From CAZOKH01 sp964580315 (GTDB taxonomy: Bacteria; Chloroflexota; Anaerolineae; Anaerolineales; Anaerolineaceae): 31,233 nt of DNA. Shown here one piece after another: positions 24,603 through 31,233 of the stretch. The stretch covers positions 1 through 31,233 of the forward strand of contig CAZOKH010000043.1 of assembly GCA_964580315.1 (NCBI GenBank), given 5' to 3'. The position numbers and the translations under genes are program-made. The notes beneath the pieces were generated by a model. The model did not search any database and had not been told where the DNA came from. It worked only from the letters and a program-made list of their open reading frames with translations. Each line of letters opens with the position of its first letter. Positions within the stretch are counted from its first letter, which is position 1.

Positions 24603-25031
24603 TCATTTTTGTTTCTCCATGAATTGTTTTATTTGAATCAGATCGATCTCTTCGGGAGGATGAAGTAGCGATAAATATCTTGGCGATCGTGAAGGTTTCA
24701 GCAACCAGGAAAAGTTGATCTGTCCACTTAGGAAAGAATGAATACCTGAGGTAATCAGATGAGCAACCACATTCGATTTCGGAACATCGTAACGCTGCGC
24801 GATTGTTTGGATCGCAGAAATCTGCCAGGCAGGTAAATCAAATGTTTCTTTATGCCGCCCCCGATCTTTTTGTGCTTTGCGCCGTTGAGAGGGAGTCATA
24901 CGACGGACTTTAGCAATTCGGTCATAAATATCATCACCAGATGGATTTCCCAGCGCAACTTGAACAGCTGGATCCAGATCTGCTGGATTTATGGGCAAAG
25001 GTTGACGTTCATTCTGTCTACTCACACTCAT
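24603..25031 (-). CDS. Ribbon-helix-helix partition protein (ParB/ParG-like)
   Basis: 142 residues. A flexible polar N-terminus precedes the predicted RHH fold: strand KETFDLP, helix AWQISAIQTIAQRYDV, turn PKSNVV, helix AHLITSGIHSFL. A basic patch RRMTPSQRRKAQKDRGRHK lies just before the strand. This is a small centromere-binding partner of ParA as in type Ib partition, where it binds arrays of short repeats and usually represses the operon. The start overlaps the parA stop by four bases. Downstream it abuts the 12-bp-pitch array, a natural candidate target. Confidence 0.7.
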   Translation of the reverse strand: MSVSRQNERQPLPINPADLDPAVQVALGNPSGDDIYDRIAKVRRMTPSQRRKAQKDRGRHKETFDLPAWQISAIQTIAQRYDVPKSNVVAHLITSGIHSFLSGQINFSWLLKPSRSPRYLSLLHPPEEIDLIQIKQFMEKQK

Positions 25032-25840
25032 TCTTCATACCTCAATAGTCCATCCAAAATTTCAGCGATATGCAGGTATCCGCCGGTTTTTCCTGTGCCA
25101 TTGGTTTCTAATGATCCATTTTCAAAACCAATAGCGGCTCGACAGTTTTTGTCATATTCCCAGATCGTTTTCCCATGGGAAGATGCTTCACGGATTTTTG
25201 TATCTCGTGGAATCGGAGGGAGGATGCGATCGGTTCCAATACTGGACTGCAATAAACGGATGTTATTCAACGTCTCATTGGTGGTTGTGTCAAATAGAGT
25301 AGGTAAAACACCAACAAGAACAGGCGGGACAACTCCCGGATAGCGTCCTAATGTTTTCATCGTTTTCAGGATATAACCGACACCATCTAATGCGTAGTAA
25401 TCCATATTCGCCGGAATAACCAGGAAATCACTGGCTACCAGGGCAATGACATGCAACACATCTGTACTGGGTGGGGTGTCAATAAAGATGACGTCGTAGG
25501 TATTTCTTGCATCATCCAAAATCGTATCCAAAATGTACTCACGGAAATTTGCCTGTTTGACATGTTCTTTTACCAATTCACAGGTGTGATCATTCAGGAT
25601 CACATCCAAATTGGTGCGGGCGGTTGTGGAAACCTGATTTACGGACATTTCCTGGACGATTAGACGATAAAGACCATCTGCTTTTTCCATTCCAAGACCT
25701 GGACCAATATGTCCCTGCCCATCCAGGTCAAGTATCAATGTGCGTTTTCCGCCTAAAGCAAACCAGTGTGCCAGGTTGAGAGTTGAGGTGGTTTTCCCGA
25801 CACCTCCTTTTTGATTTGCGATTGCGATTACCTTAGCCAT
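25028..25840 (-). CDS. parA: ParA family partition ATPase
   Basis: 270 residues with all ParA motifs: deviant Walker A ANQKGGVGKTTSTLNLAHWF at the N-terminus, switch I region LDLDGQGHIGPGLG, Walker B DVIFIDTPPSTD and VIPANMDYYALDGV, and C-terminal PRDTKIREASSHGKTIWEYD. It lacks an N-terminal HTH extension, so autoregulation probably relies on the RHH partner. ParA segregates low-copy plasmids and some integrative elements. Its start overlaps the stop of the small upstream gene by eight bases. Confidence 0.92.
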   Translation of the reverse strand: MAKVIAIANQKGGVGKTTSTLNLAHWFALGGKRTLILDLDGQGHIGPGLGMEKADGLYRLIVQEMSVNQVSTTARTNLDVILNDHTCELVKEHVKQANFREYILDTILDDARNTYDVIFIDTPPSTDVLHVIALVASDFLVIPANMDYYALDGVGYILKTMKTLGRYPGVVPPVLVGVLPTLFDTTTNETLNNIRLLQSSIGTDRILPPIPRDTKIREASSHGKTIWEYDKNCRAAIGFENGSLETNGTGKTGGYLHIAEILDGLLRYEE

Positions 25841-26120
25841 TTTGCAATCTTCTTATGCCAGTAGGATTGTTTTTCAGATCATTGTTGTGGTTATTTAGAT
25901 GAATAATCTTGTCCTGTTTGACCTGGATTTTTTCTCCTGTGTGGATGTTCTCAAAAATCATTCCAGAAGGCCAGGGACAGGGTATTTTGGAATGGCCTAG
26001 ACTTTTAGGCAGCTCAATATCGATTGAACGAAAATGTCCACCAAAGAAAAGTCCTGGATCTTCACCGGTGCGTGTTGGATCGTGGATGACTCGCCAAGAA
26101 TAGCCAGGTTTATTTAGCAT
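25833..26120 (-). CDS. Small protein of unknown function at head of par operon
   Basis: 95 residues from the ATG at 26120, which has GAGGT eight bases upstream; an alternative start at 26135 has no site. It reads PGYSWRVIHDPTRTGEDPGL, then FFGGHFRSIDIELPKSLGH, hydrophilic, with no membrane segment or known motif, and a polar Asn-rich tail. First gene after the strong promoter at 26307-26335, so it should be expressed with parA. No function proposed. Confidence 0.6.
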   Translation of the reverse strand: MLNKPGYSWRVIHDPTRTGEDPGLFFGGHFRSIDIELPKSLGHSKIPCPWPSGMIFENIHTGEKIQVKQDKIIHLNNHNNDLKNNPTGIRRLQNG

Positions 26121-26186
26121 AGTTGATGACCTCAAGAAATTGAATTGGTTCCTGCAGGTTTATTGCTGCGTGTAGGCAGTAAAACA

Positions 26187-26206
26187 CCCTGCATTTTGTT
26201 GCAGGG
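26187..26206 (-). promoter_or_regulatory. Leader stem-loop upstream of the par operon
   Basis: CCCTGCA (26187-26193), loop TTTTGT, TGCAGGG (26200-26206), a seven-pair perfect stem in the roughly 180-base leader between the promoter and the first start codon. No T-run follows on either strand, so it is not a simple terminator. Confidence 0.45.
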
Positions 26207-26306
26207 AATATAATTGTGTATTATGCAAACCGTTTACGCATTACAGAGGACTCAAAGTGCAATAATGCAATATGGTTAATTTCTAATTGGGAATGTACTA
26301 GAGGGG

Positions 26307-26335
26307 AGTATAGCAACAAATTCCAAGTTAGTCAA
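26307..26335 (-). promoter_or_regulatory. Sigma70-type promoter for the par operon
   Basis: Minus strand TTGACT (26335-26330), 17-base spacer, TATACT (26312-26307). Start of transcription is expected at about 26300. Around it lie TGGAATA copies (26343 and 26357) and their complement in the spacer, and a near-palindrome TGCAAACCGTTTACGCA at 26224-26240, which could be operators. Confidence 0.72.
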
Positions 26336-26372
26336 TATTAACATGGAATATCGACATGGAATAATTGGATGT

Positions 26373-26403
26373 AAAAAAAACCGCTTGCGATTATGCAAGC
26401 GGT
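26373..26403 (-). terminator. Rho-independent terminator overlapping the stop codon of the tandem-HTH gene
   Basis: Perfect nine-pair stem ACCGCTTGC / GCAAGCGGT (26380-26388 and 26395-26403) with a six-base loop, followed on the minus strand by eight T. The TAA of the gene lies inside the loop. Confidence 0.88.
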
Positions 26404-26870
26404 AGTTTGTCAATCTTATAGGGTATTCCGTTTCGTCTAAAAACCCTTTTTCCTTGACCGCCGAATTTCTTGTTTATCTCTGCGCAATATGCAATATCTG
26501 CTTCATCAAGGAGGATTTTCTTACCACTTAATAAATTTATCCGTTTAATTTTTGCAATTATTCCATGCTTGTACCATCTGTGAATTGTGGAGGCATTCAG
26601 ACCATATTTCTCCACTGCTTCAGCGATGCCAATACCTTTGCCACGTAATGGTAGGTATTTTTTAAACTCTGGTAAGTCTTCCTTGCACTGATTTAATACT
26701 TCTTCTTCTTTTGCCTGTTTTTGAATGTCTTTTTCGTAAACAAAAAGTTCACCCATTGCCTCTCCAGCGTGGATTTTTCCTGCTAGGACAAGATCACGCA
26801 AGCGTGTTTCATCCAACCCGTATTTCTGGGCGGCGTCGGAGATTGGCAGAAGGGTGGGAATAATGGTCAT
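26391..26870 (-). CDS. Tandem-HTH excisionase-like DNA-binding protein
   Basis: 159 residues with two MerR/excisionase-type helix-turn-helix units: LPISDAAQKYGLDETRLRDL followed by VLAGKIHAGEAMGE and a wing ending in YEKDI, and GIGIAEAVEKYGLNASTIHR followed by WYKHGIIAKIKRI. A Lys/Glu-rich linker joins them. The ATG is only 13 bases after the 3' end of tRNA-Cys, without a clear ribosome site, and the only promoter seen is that of the tRNA, so tRNA and mRNA probably share a transcript. Excisionase-like proteins next to a tRNA are typical of integrated elements, but no integrase gene is present here. Confidence 0.65.
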   Translation of the reverse strand: MTIIPTLLPISDAAQKYGLDETRLRDLVLAGKIHAGEAMGELFVYEKDIQKQAKEEEVLNQCKEDLPEFKKYLPLRGKGIGIAEAVEKYGLNASTIHRWYKHGIIAKIKRINLLSGKKILLDEADIAYCAEINKKFGGQGKRVFRRNGIPYKIDKLPLA

Positions 26871-26883
26871 TTTGATTTACCAG

Positions 26884-26954
26884 AGGCGACGATGGGATTT
26901 GAACCCATGATCAGGGTTTTGCAGACCCTTGCCTTGCCACTTGGCCACGTCGCC
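26884..26954 (-). tRNA. tRNA-Cys (GCA)
   Basis: A complete cloverleaf reads from the minus strand: acceptor GGCGACG paired with CGTCGCC, discriminator T, anticodon stem AGGGT/ACCCT with loop CTGCAAA (anticodon GCA), T-arm TGGGTTCAAATCCCA. CCA is not encoded. 71 bases. Confidence 0.95.
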
Positions 26955-26971
26955 ATATTTGAACAGGCAGG

Positions 26972-27000
26972 ATTGTACTAGATCGGGTAGTGAATGTCAA
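26972..27000 (-). promoter_or_regulatory. Promoter of tRNA-Cys and the tandem-HTH gene
   Basis: Minus strand TTGACA (27000-26995), 17-base spacer, TACAAT (26977-26972), about 18 bases before the tRNA 5' end. Confidence 0.78.
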
Positions 27001-27032
27001 GCGAAACGATTAATTCTTTCGCATATTCATAC

Positions 27033-27062
27033 AAAAAGAAGCCTATGTTGAGGCTTCTTTTT
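27033..27062 (-). terminator. Terminator of tRNA-Gly
   Basis: Perfect 12-pair stem AAAAAGAAGCCT / AGGCTTCTTTTT with a six-base loop, two bases after the 3' end of tRNA-Gly. The symmetrical A and T ends could serve either strand. Confidence 0.8.
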
Positions 27063-27064
27063 AG

Positions 27065-27137
27065 AGCGGGCGACGGGACTCGAACCCGTGACCTTCTCCT
27101 TGGCAAGGAGACATTCTACCAACTGAACCACGCCCGC
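27065..27137 (-). tRNA. tRNA-Gly (GCC)
   Basis: Acceptor GCGGGCG paired with CGCCCGC, discriminator T, anticodon stem CTCCT/AGGAG with the anticodon GCC in its loop, T-arm ACGGGTTCGAGTCCCGT. No encoded CCA. 73 bases. Confidence 0.95.
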
Positions 27138-27162
27138 ATTGCATTTCTTGATTGCAGGGCAG

Positions 27163-27191
27163 AGTATAGCATGGTTATTTTTCAAAGTCAA
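27163..27191 (-). promoter_or_regulatory. Promoter of tRNA-Gly
   Basis: Minus strand TTGACT (27191-27186), 17-base spacer, TATACT (27168-27163), about 25 bases before the tRNA. Confidence 0.78.
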
Positions 27192-27199
27192 CCCTTTTT

Positions 27200-27224
27200 G
27201 ACGCCCATTTTTGGGGCGTCTTTT
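27200..27224 (+). terminator. Rightward terminator between tRNA-Gly and the regulator gene
   Basis: Stem GACGCCC / GGGCGTC (27200-27206 and 27214-27220), seven-base loop, then TTTT on the plus strand. No rightward gene is seen upstream, so it may insulate the regulator from readthrough. Confidence 0.55.
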
Positions 27225-27282
27225 GGTAAACTTTTCCCATGCTGAAAATTGAATTTTTAAGGAAATAGCAATAAATTGGGTA

Positions 27283-27337
27283 TTGACTTTGTTGTTTATT
27301 CTTGCTACTATAATTAGGTGGTCTAGATAGGACTAGA
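27283..27337 (+). promoter_or_regulatory. Promoter and candidate operator of the GntR/HutC regulator
   Basis: TTGACT at 27283-27288 with a TACTAT at 17 bases, or TATAAT (27309-27314) at 20 bases. Just downstream GTGGTCTAGATAGGACTAGA (27318-27337) holds TCTAG-N6-CTAGA and a half matching the known HutC-type site TGGTCTAGACCA of DasR/NagR regulators. The site would overlap the transcription start, consistent with autorepression. Confidence 0.55.
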
Positions 27338-27342
27338 ACGAT

Positions 27343-28107
27343 ATGGACTGGAATAGATTTTCCAAAGACAACCGCACTCCACTTTATCAGCAGATCCAGA
27401 CATTTATTCTGCAGGCTATTCGTGCCCAGGAATTGCTTCCGGATGATCAGGTTCCATCCGCAGGGGTTTTAAGCAAAAAATGGGGCATTAGCCGAATGAC
27501 GGTGATCCAGGCTTTTCAGGAGCTGCAGCGGCGCGGCTTTTTGTACACCGTTACGGGGAAGGGAACTTTTATTTCTCCTCACCGAAAAATGATTAAGCCA
27601 TTGGAGCAACTATTTGGTTTTACCGAGGAATGTGATATGTGGAAGTTGTGTCCTTCCTCAAAATTGATAAACCTGGAGATAAAGCCGGCCACTGAAGATG
27701 TTTCTCAAATTCTAAAACTTGAGCCCGGCACTGATATTTACATAATTTCCCGTATTCGTTTGATGAATGATAAGCCTATCGGTGTTGAATATTCTCATTT
27801 GAGCGCAGAGCGTTTCCCGGGTCTGGAGCGTTTTGATTGGAATGAGGAATCTCTTTACAAGGTATTACGCAATTATTATCAGGCTGACATTGACCATGCT
27901 GCTCATGATATCGAAGCCGCCATTGCCAATGAAGAAATGAGCCGGTGGTTGAATGTCCCGCGTCATTTTCCGGTTCTGGTGACCCATCGTTATACCTATA
28001 CCCGGACCAATGAAATTTTTGAGTTCGTGGAAGCGTTTTACCGGAGTGATCGGATTCGGCTGCGAATGGGGAATTTGGAAAAAAACCCCGTTGAGATAAT
28101 ACATTAA
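27343..28107 (+). CDS. GntR/HutC family transcriptional regulator
   Basis: 254 residues. The N-terminal winged helix has the GntR pattern: TPLYQQIQTFILQAI, LPDDQVPSAGVLSKKWGISR, MTVIQAFQELQRRGFLYTVT and GKGTFIS. The C-terminal UTRA effector domain shows LEPGTDIYIISRIRLMNDKP, VEYSHLSAERFPGL and FEFVEAFYRSDRIRLRM. UTRA domains bind small sugars or phosphosugars such as GlcN6P in NagR/DasR. It precedes a PTS operon in the same direction and very probably controls it. DNA near the start contains an operator-like site. Confidence 0.92.
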   Translation: MDWNRFSKDNRTPLYQQIQTFILQAIRAQELLPDDQVPSAGVLSKKWGISRMTVIQAFQELQRRGFLYTVTGKGTFISPHRKMIKPLEQLFGFTEECDMWKLCPSSKLINLEIKPATEDVSQILKLEPGTDIYIISRIRLMNDKPIGVEYSHLSAERFPGLERFDWNEESLYKVLRNYYQADIDHAAHDIEAAIANEEMSRWLNVPRHFPVLVTHRYTYTRTNEIFEFVEAFYRSDRIRLRMGNLEKNPVEIIH

Positions 28108-28297
28108 TCGTATCGCAGACAATTTTTCTAAACATTTTCTTATTGGTGGAAAGGGATGCCTTTTATCCTCTTCTGTTGTATTTGTGCGTTAAAAAATAAA
28201 TCATCAAAAGGAGAAATTGACAGGGAAAAATTGTTCGATCGTAACAAAAGCGTCTCATTCATTTTAATTTTCAACTCTAAAAAGGAGGCTATTTGCA

Positions 28298-29044
28298 ATG
28301 GGTAATTTCGGAACCGCACTGATACTTGCCATTTGGGCTTACCTGTGCGTCTATGATATGTTGGGACCCACATTCATCCTGGCATTTCGCCCATTAATTG
28401 CCGGCTTTGTAACAGGACTCATCGTCGGTGATGTTCAAACGGGTCTACTCATAGGCGGTACGCTGGAACTAATGGCGCTGGGTGTCTATACTTACGGCGG
28501 CGCCACCATCCCTGATTTCACTGTGGGCGCAATTTTGGGTACATTCTTTGGCAAAGGTGGGAATTTTGAAACCGGTATTGCACTGGCAATTCCCGCGGCT
28601 TTATTGCTGACCCAGGTTGATGTTCTTAACCGCTTCTTGAACTTTGTTTTTGTCCACCGGGCAGATCGTTATGCTGAAGAAGGAAATGATAAAGCCTTTG
28701 ATAGCATGATGGTTATTTTCAGCCACATGATCTGGGGTCTTTCACGCGCATTGCCCGTGTTCCTGGCGGTTGCGTTTGGCGAAGGTCTGGTCAATTCTTT
28801 GACCGCATTCTTTGACGCGAACCCCTGGATTAACAAGGGCATTGGTGTGACAGGCGGTATTTTGCCGGCGTTGGGCTTTGCCATGCTCTTGAAGATTATG
28901 CCAGTTGAAAAATACCCGGCCTTTTTGCTGATCGGCTTTGCATTGTTCGCTTATATGAAAGTGCCGCTGGTCGGTATTGCGTTGATAGGGCTTGCCTTTG
29001 CCCTGATCTTCCAATATTTGAAATATGCAAAGAAGGAGGCATAG
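28298..29044 (+). CDS. PTS mannose-family transporter subunit IIC
   Basis: 248 residues, about eight hydrophobic segments. The family pattern is clear: LILAIWAYLCVYDMLGPTF, RPLIAGFVTGLIVGDVQTGL, LIGGTLELMALGVYTYGGAT and IPDFTVGAILGTFF. IIC with IID forms the membrane channel for sugars such as mannose, glucosamine, GalNAc or sorbose. AAGGAGG lies ten bases before the ATG. IID follows three bases after the stop. The gene is 190 bases from the regulator; a TTGACA at 28217-28222 lacks a convincing -10. Confidence 0.92.
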   Translation: MGNFGTALILAIWAYLCVYDMLGPTFILAFRPLIAGFVTGLIVGDVQTGLLIGGTLELMALGVYTYGGATIPDFTVGAILGTFFGKGGNFETGIALAIPAALLLTQVDVLNRFLNFVFVHRADRYAEEGNDKAFDSMMVIFSHMIWGLSRALPVFLAVAFGEGLVNSLTAFFDANPWINKGIGVTGGILPALGFAMLLKIMPVEKYPAFLLIGFALFAYMKVPLVGIALIGLAFALIFQYLKYAKKEA

Positions 29045-29047
29045 GTC

Positions 29048-29866
29048 ATGGCTGAAAAAATCACACATGCTGATTTAATGAAAGCCTTCTGGCGCTATAT
29101 TTTCCTGTTCCAGTGTGGCTGGAATTACGAACGTATGCAATCGGTTGGGTATGCTTATGCCATTCTGCCCATCATTAAGAAAACCCGCCCCGATCCAGAA
29201 GATTTCAAGGAAGCATTTCTAACCAACCTGAACTTCTTCAACACCAACCCGGTTGTTGGCGCACCATTGATCATTGGCGCTCACATTGCTTTGGAAGAAG
29301 CTGGCGCTTCCTACGAAACCACCGAAGGTTTGAAAGTCGGTTTGATGGGCCCCCTGGCTGGTATTGGAGATACTGTGGTGTGGGCGTTGTATAACAGTAT
29401 TGTCTTCAGCATTGGCGCCAGCATGGCGCTGGCTGGCAACGCTTTTGGCCCCATTCTGGCCGCCCTCCTGGTTTTCTTCCCCTACCTGGCTGTTCGCTAC
29501 TGGCAGTTCATGTGGGCCTACAAACAGGGAACGAACCTGATTCAGGCCTTTGGCAGCGGCGCCATTGAAAAGATCACTGAACTTGCTACACTGGTGGGTA
29601 TGATTGTCGTTGGTGGTTTTGCTCCTTCGATTGTGAGACTCACTACGCCGCTTGCTTACAATGCTCAAACAACCATCAATGGCGAAGTTGCACAAACCTC
29701 GGTTGCGATCCAGGCTCAATTGGATGCCATTCTCCCTTACATGCTGCCCGTACTGACAACATTCATTTGCTATTGGCTGCTGAAAAAGGGTTGGTCTCCA
29801 GTCAAAGTTATTCTGGCCCTGGTGGTGGTCGGCTTCCTTGGCGGCGCCCTGGGAATTTTTGGATAG
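29048..29866 (+). CDS. PTS mannose-family transporter subunit IID
   Basis: 272 residues. N-terminal soluble part: KAFWRYIFLFQCGWNYERMQ (the conserved ...WN-x-E-R-M-Q motif), GYAYAILPIIKK and NTNPVVGAPLIIGAHIALEE. Then GLMGPLAGIGDTVVWALYNS and C-terminal membrane segments, ending WSPVKVILALVVVGFLGGAL. These are diagnostic for ManZ-type IID. AAGGAGG precedes the ATG. No IIB gene lies between IID and the SIS gene; it may follow IIA outside the window. Confidence 0.92.
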   Translation: MAEKITHADLMKAFWRYIFLFQCGWNYERMQSVGYAYAILPIIKKTRPDPEDFKEAFLTNLNFFNTNPVVGAPLIIGAHIALEEAGASYETTEGLKVGLMGPLAGIGDTVVWALYNSIVFSIGASMALAGNAFGPILAALLVFFPYLAVRYWQFMWAYKQGTNLIQAFGSGAIEKITELATLVGMIVVGGFAPSIVRLTTPLAYNAQTTINGEVAQTSVAIQAQLDAILPYMLPVLTTFICYWLLKKGWSPVKVILALVVVGFLGGALGIFG

Positions 29867-29895
29867 CTGACTAAGTACTAAAAACATTCACTTCA

Positions 29896-29930
29896 AGGAC
29901 AGGGTAATACACCTGTTATTACCCTGTCCT
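29896..29930 (+). terminator. Perfect 14-bp stem-loop after IID
   Basis: AGGACAGGGTAATA / TATTACCCTGTCCT with a seven-base loop. It lies 30 bases after the IID stop. There is no T-run after the stem, so it could be a 3'-end stabiliser or processing site rather than a simple terminator. Confidence 0.6.
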
Positions 29931-29964
29931 CCAAACATGCGGCTCGCTAGTTTGGGCTCTGACG

Positions 29965-30065
29965 AAGAAGGAGAATCGACCGGCAACATCCATAGATTTC
30001 GTTGAGGCTTCAAGGTCAAAATGGGTGTTGGCATTGAAACAAACATTGTGATTATTCTCCTTCTT
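29965..30065 (+). repeat. Long-range inverted repeat in the leader of the SIS gene
   Basis: AAGAAGGAGAAT at 29965-29976 and its exact complement ATTCTCCTTCTT at 30054-30065, 77 bases apart. They could form a stem enclosing the leader. The purine arm looks like a Shine-Dalgarno sequence without a start codon. No known riboswitch is recognised. Confidence 0.4.
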
Positions 30066-30119
30066 TGTGAGAGCATGATTTTTGCTCAACAACACCAAAT
30101 TTCTTAAAGGATGACAGCT

Positions 30120-30830
30120 ATGTTTGAAAAATACCTTGACAATATCACTGCTGCAATAAAAGTTATGAAGGATAGCCAATCGGACGCCATCTTGGAAGGC
30201 GCGAAGTTGATGGCTGACACCATTATCAATGATCGCATTATCTATTCTTTTGGCAGCGGGCATTCCATTTTGCTCGCTCAGGAAATTCACGGTCGCGCGG
30301 GCGGCTTATACCCCATTGCTCAAATCCCCGAACCGATGCGAGGGAAAGCAGAAAAATTGGAAGGCTTTGGCACAATTTTGGTGGAAGCCGTGCCTTTCAA
30401 AAAGGATGACCTGGTTATTGTCATTTCAAACTCGGGGAGAAATCCTGAGCCGATTGAAGTAGCCATAGAAGCCAGGAAAAAAGGCTGCAAATTGATTGCT
30501 GTAACCTCTATGCAGCATTCCAAGTCGGTTAGTTCACGCCATTCCAGTGGAAAAATGCTTTATGACTTATGCGATCTCGTTCTGGATACCTGCGGGCCGG
30601 TTGGCGATGCGTCAATTGATTACGAAAAATTCCAAGGAAGGTCAGGCGCCCTTTCGACAGTTCTGGGTGCGGCAATTTTAAATGCTGTCATGGTCGAAGC
30701 CATCCAGATTATGATCGATAAAGGATTTGAGCCGCCGGTACTGCGCAGTGCCAACCTGGATGGTTCTGAAGAATACAACATGAAAATCGTGCAACGCTAC
30801 AGCCATCTTCCATTCTTGTTGGATCTATAG
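30120..30830 (+). CDS. SIS-domain sugar isomerase-like protein (UPF0309 type)
   Basis: 236 residues from the ATG at 30120, eight bases after AAAGGA; the ATG at 30111 overlaps that site and is less likely. The SIS fold shows as IIYSFGSGHSILLAQEIHGR, DDLVIVISNSGRNPEPIEVA and ARKKGCKLIAVTSMQHSKSV, where SNSGRNPEP is the phosphosugar-binding loop. The SGxxR...HGR arrangement is as in the UPF0309 group, mostly found with amino-sugar PTS genes. It likely isomerises or binds a phosphosugar imported by the PTS, but catalytic activity is not established for this group. Confidence 0.85.
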   Translation: MFEKYLDNITAAIKVMKDSQSDAILEGAKLMADTIINDRIIYSFGSGHSILLAQEIHGRAGGLYPIAQIPEPMRGKAEKLEGFGTILVEAVPFKKDDLVIVISNSGRNPEPIEVAIEARKKGCKLIAVTSMQHSKSVSSRHSSGKMLYDLCDLVLDTCGPVGDASIDYEKFQGRSGALSTVLGAAILNAVMVEAIQIMIDKGFEPPVLRSANLDGSEEYNMKIVQRYSHLPFLLDL

Positions 30831-30854
30831 TACCAGGGGTTATTGGAGGTTTCA

Positions 30855-31233
30855 TTGGTAGGATTTGTGCTTGTTTCACATGGCGGTATGGCTGAAGGTA
30901 TGCTTGAAGCCATTCGGATGATAACCGGAGTGACTGATCAACTGGAAGCTGTTGGATTGAAGGAAGAGGACAGCCCTGAAGGATTGATGGATTTTATTCA
31001 AGAATCTATGAACCGTGTTAACTCAGGCGATGGTGTGATGCTTTTTGCAGATTTGTTCGGTGCAACGCCGTTTAATGCCAGTGCTCGCCTGGCGATGATG
31101 CAAGGTGATGGAATTGAAGTGATCTGCGGTATGAATTTGCCTATGATGTTGGAATTGGTCATGCAGCGTGAAGGAGAGTCGCTGGCTTCGCTAATTGACA
31201 TTGCAGTCGAAAATGGGAAAAATGGAGTGCTCC
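30855..31233 (+). CDS. PTS mannose-family IIA domain, 3' end beyond window
   Basis: At least 126 residues. The start is a TTG at 30855 with TTGGAGG five bases upstream. GFVLVSHGGMAEGMLEAIRM carries the phosphorylated His (SHG), and VMLFADLFGATPFNASARLA matches the DLxGGTPxN motif with one Gly to Ala change. The frame is open to the window end. It may be a free IIA, or continue into IIB as in ManX. It would accept phosphate from HPr and pass it to IIB for the sugar crossing IIC/IID. Confidence 0.88.
   Translation, partial: MVGFVLVSHGGMAEGMLEAIRMITGVTDQLEAVGLKEEDSPEGLMDFIQESMNRVNSGDGVMLFADLFGATPFNASARLAMMQGDGIEVICGMNLPMMLELVMQREGESLASLIDIAVENGKNGVL

Noticed and set aside
26994..27245. Short open frame reading GDGTRTRDLLLGKETFYQLN
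   Set aside because: It is the well-known spurious translation of the antisense strand of a tRNA-Gly gene.
28217..28222. TTGACA as promoter of the PTS operon
   Set aside because: No acceptable -10 element lies 16-18 bases downstream, so I did not list it as a promoter.

Overview
The window looks like part of a draft (probably metagenome-derived) genome of an Anaerolineae-like member of the Chloroflexota. This is an inference from Thr/Pro-rich extracellular linkers, the style of the RHS remnant and the gene content, not a measured assignment. A run of ten N at 22622-22631 shows that the sequence is scaffolded.

Left edge (1-2034): a dead DDE transposase on the minus strand with one frameshift and two nonsense codons, about 600 bases without a recognisable gene, and a frameshifted, truncated RHS/YD-repeat remnant on the plus strand. 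The RHS similarity stops at about 2030, where the accessory block begins.

Centre (2062-20225): twenty-one minus-strand genes in one tightly packed operon, most overlapping by 4 to 20 bases or spaced by a few bases. They encode an almost complete Tad (Flp pilus) machine: Flp pilin, TadE- and TadG-like minor pilins, CpaA/TadV prepilin peptidase, TadC, TadB, TadA/CpaF ATPase, TadZ/CpaE and CpaB. Mixed in are parts a normal tad locus lacks: a 1089-residue HerA/VirB4-like ATPase with a 210-residue Ser/Gly/His/Thr-rich insert, a peptidoglycan-amidase-like exported protein, an isoprenylcysteine-methyltransferase-like membrane enzyme, several exported or membrane-anchored proteins of unknown function, and a terminal protein with a winged-helix plus nuclease-like layout. 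I infer a pilus-based DNA-transfer or secretion apparatus. The TadA gene has an in-frame TGA directly after its Walker A motif. The operon leader holds a terminator hairpin with a competing 10-bp helix, which looks like an attenuator.

Right accessory part (20385-26120): a small membrane-protein gene, a MNT/HEPN toxin-antitoxin pair, and a plasmid-like maintenance module. The module has a paralogue of the terminal operon protein, a possible SSB-like gene, a phage/plasmid-type replication protein, a ribbon-helix-helix partition protein and ParA. Two DNA arrays stand out. One is four 12-bp near-palindromes at exactly 23-bp pitch inside the replication gene (iteron-like). The other is seven GCTGGC/GCCAGC sites at about 12-bp pitch beside the partition genes (centromere-like). 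Together with the transfer operon these suggest an integrated or extrachromosomal plasmid/ICE-like element.

Right edge (26391-31233): apparently chromosomal. tRNA-Cys(GCA) is followed at once by a tandem-HTH excisionase-like gene on the same transcript, and tRNA-Gly(GCC) has its own promoter and terminator. Beyond them lies a rightward sugar-uptake locus: a GntR/HutC regulator with an operator-like site at its promoter, mannose-family PTS IIC and IID, a SIS-domain sugar isomerase-like protein, and a IIA domain cut by the window end. The locus probably handles an amino sugar.
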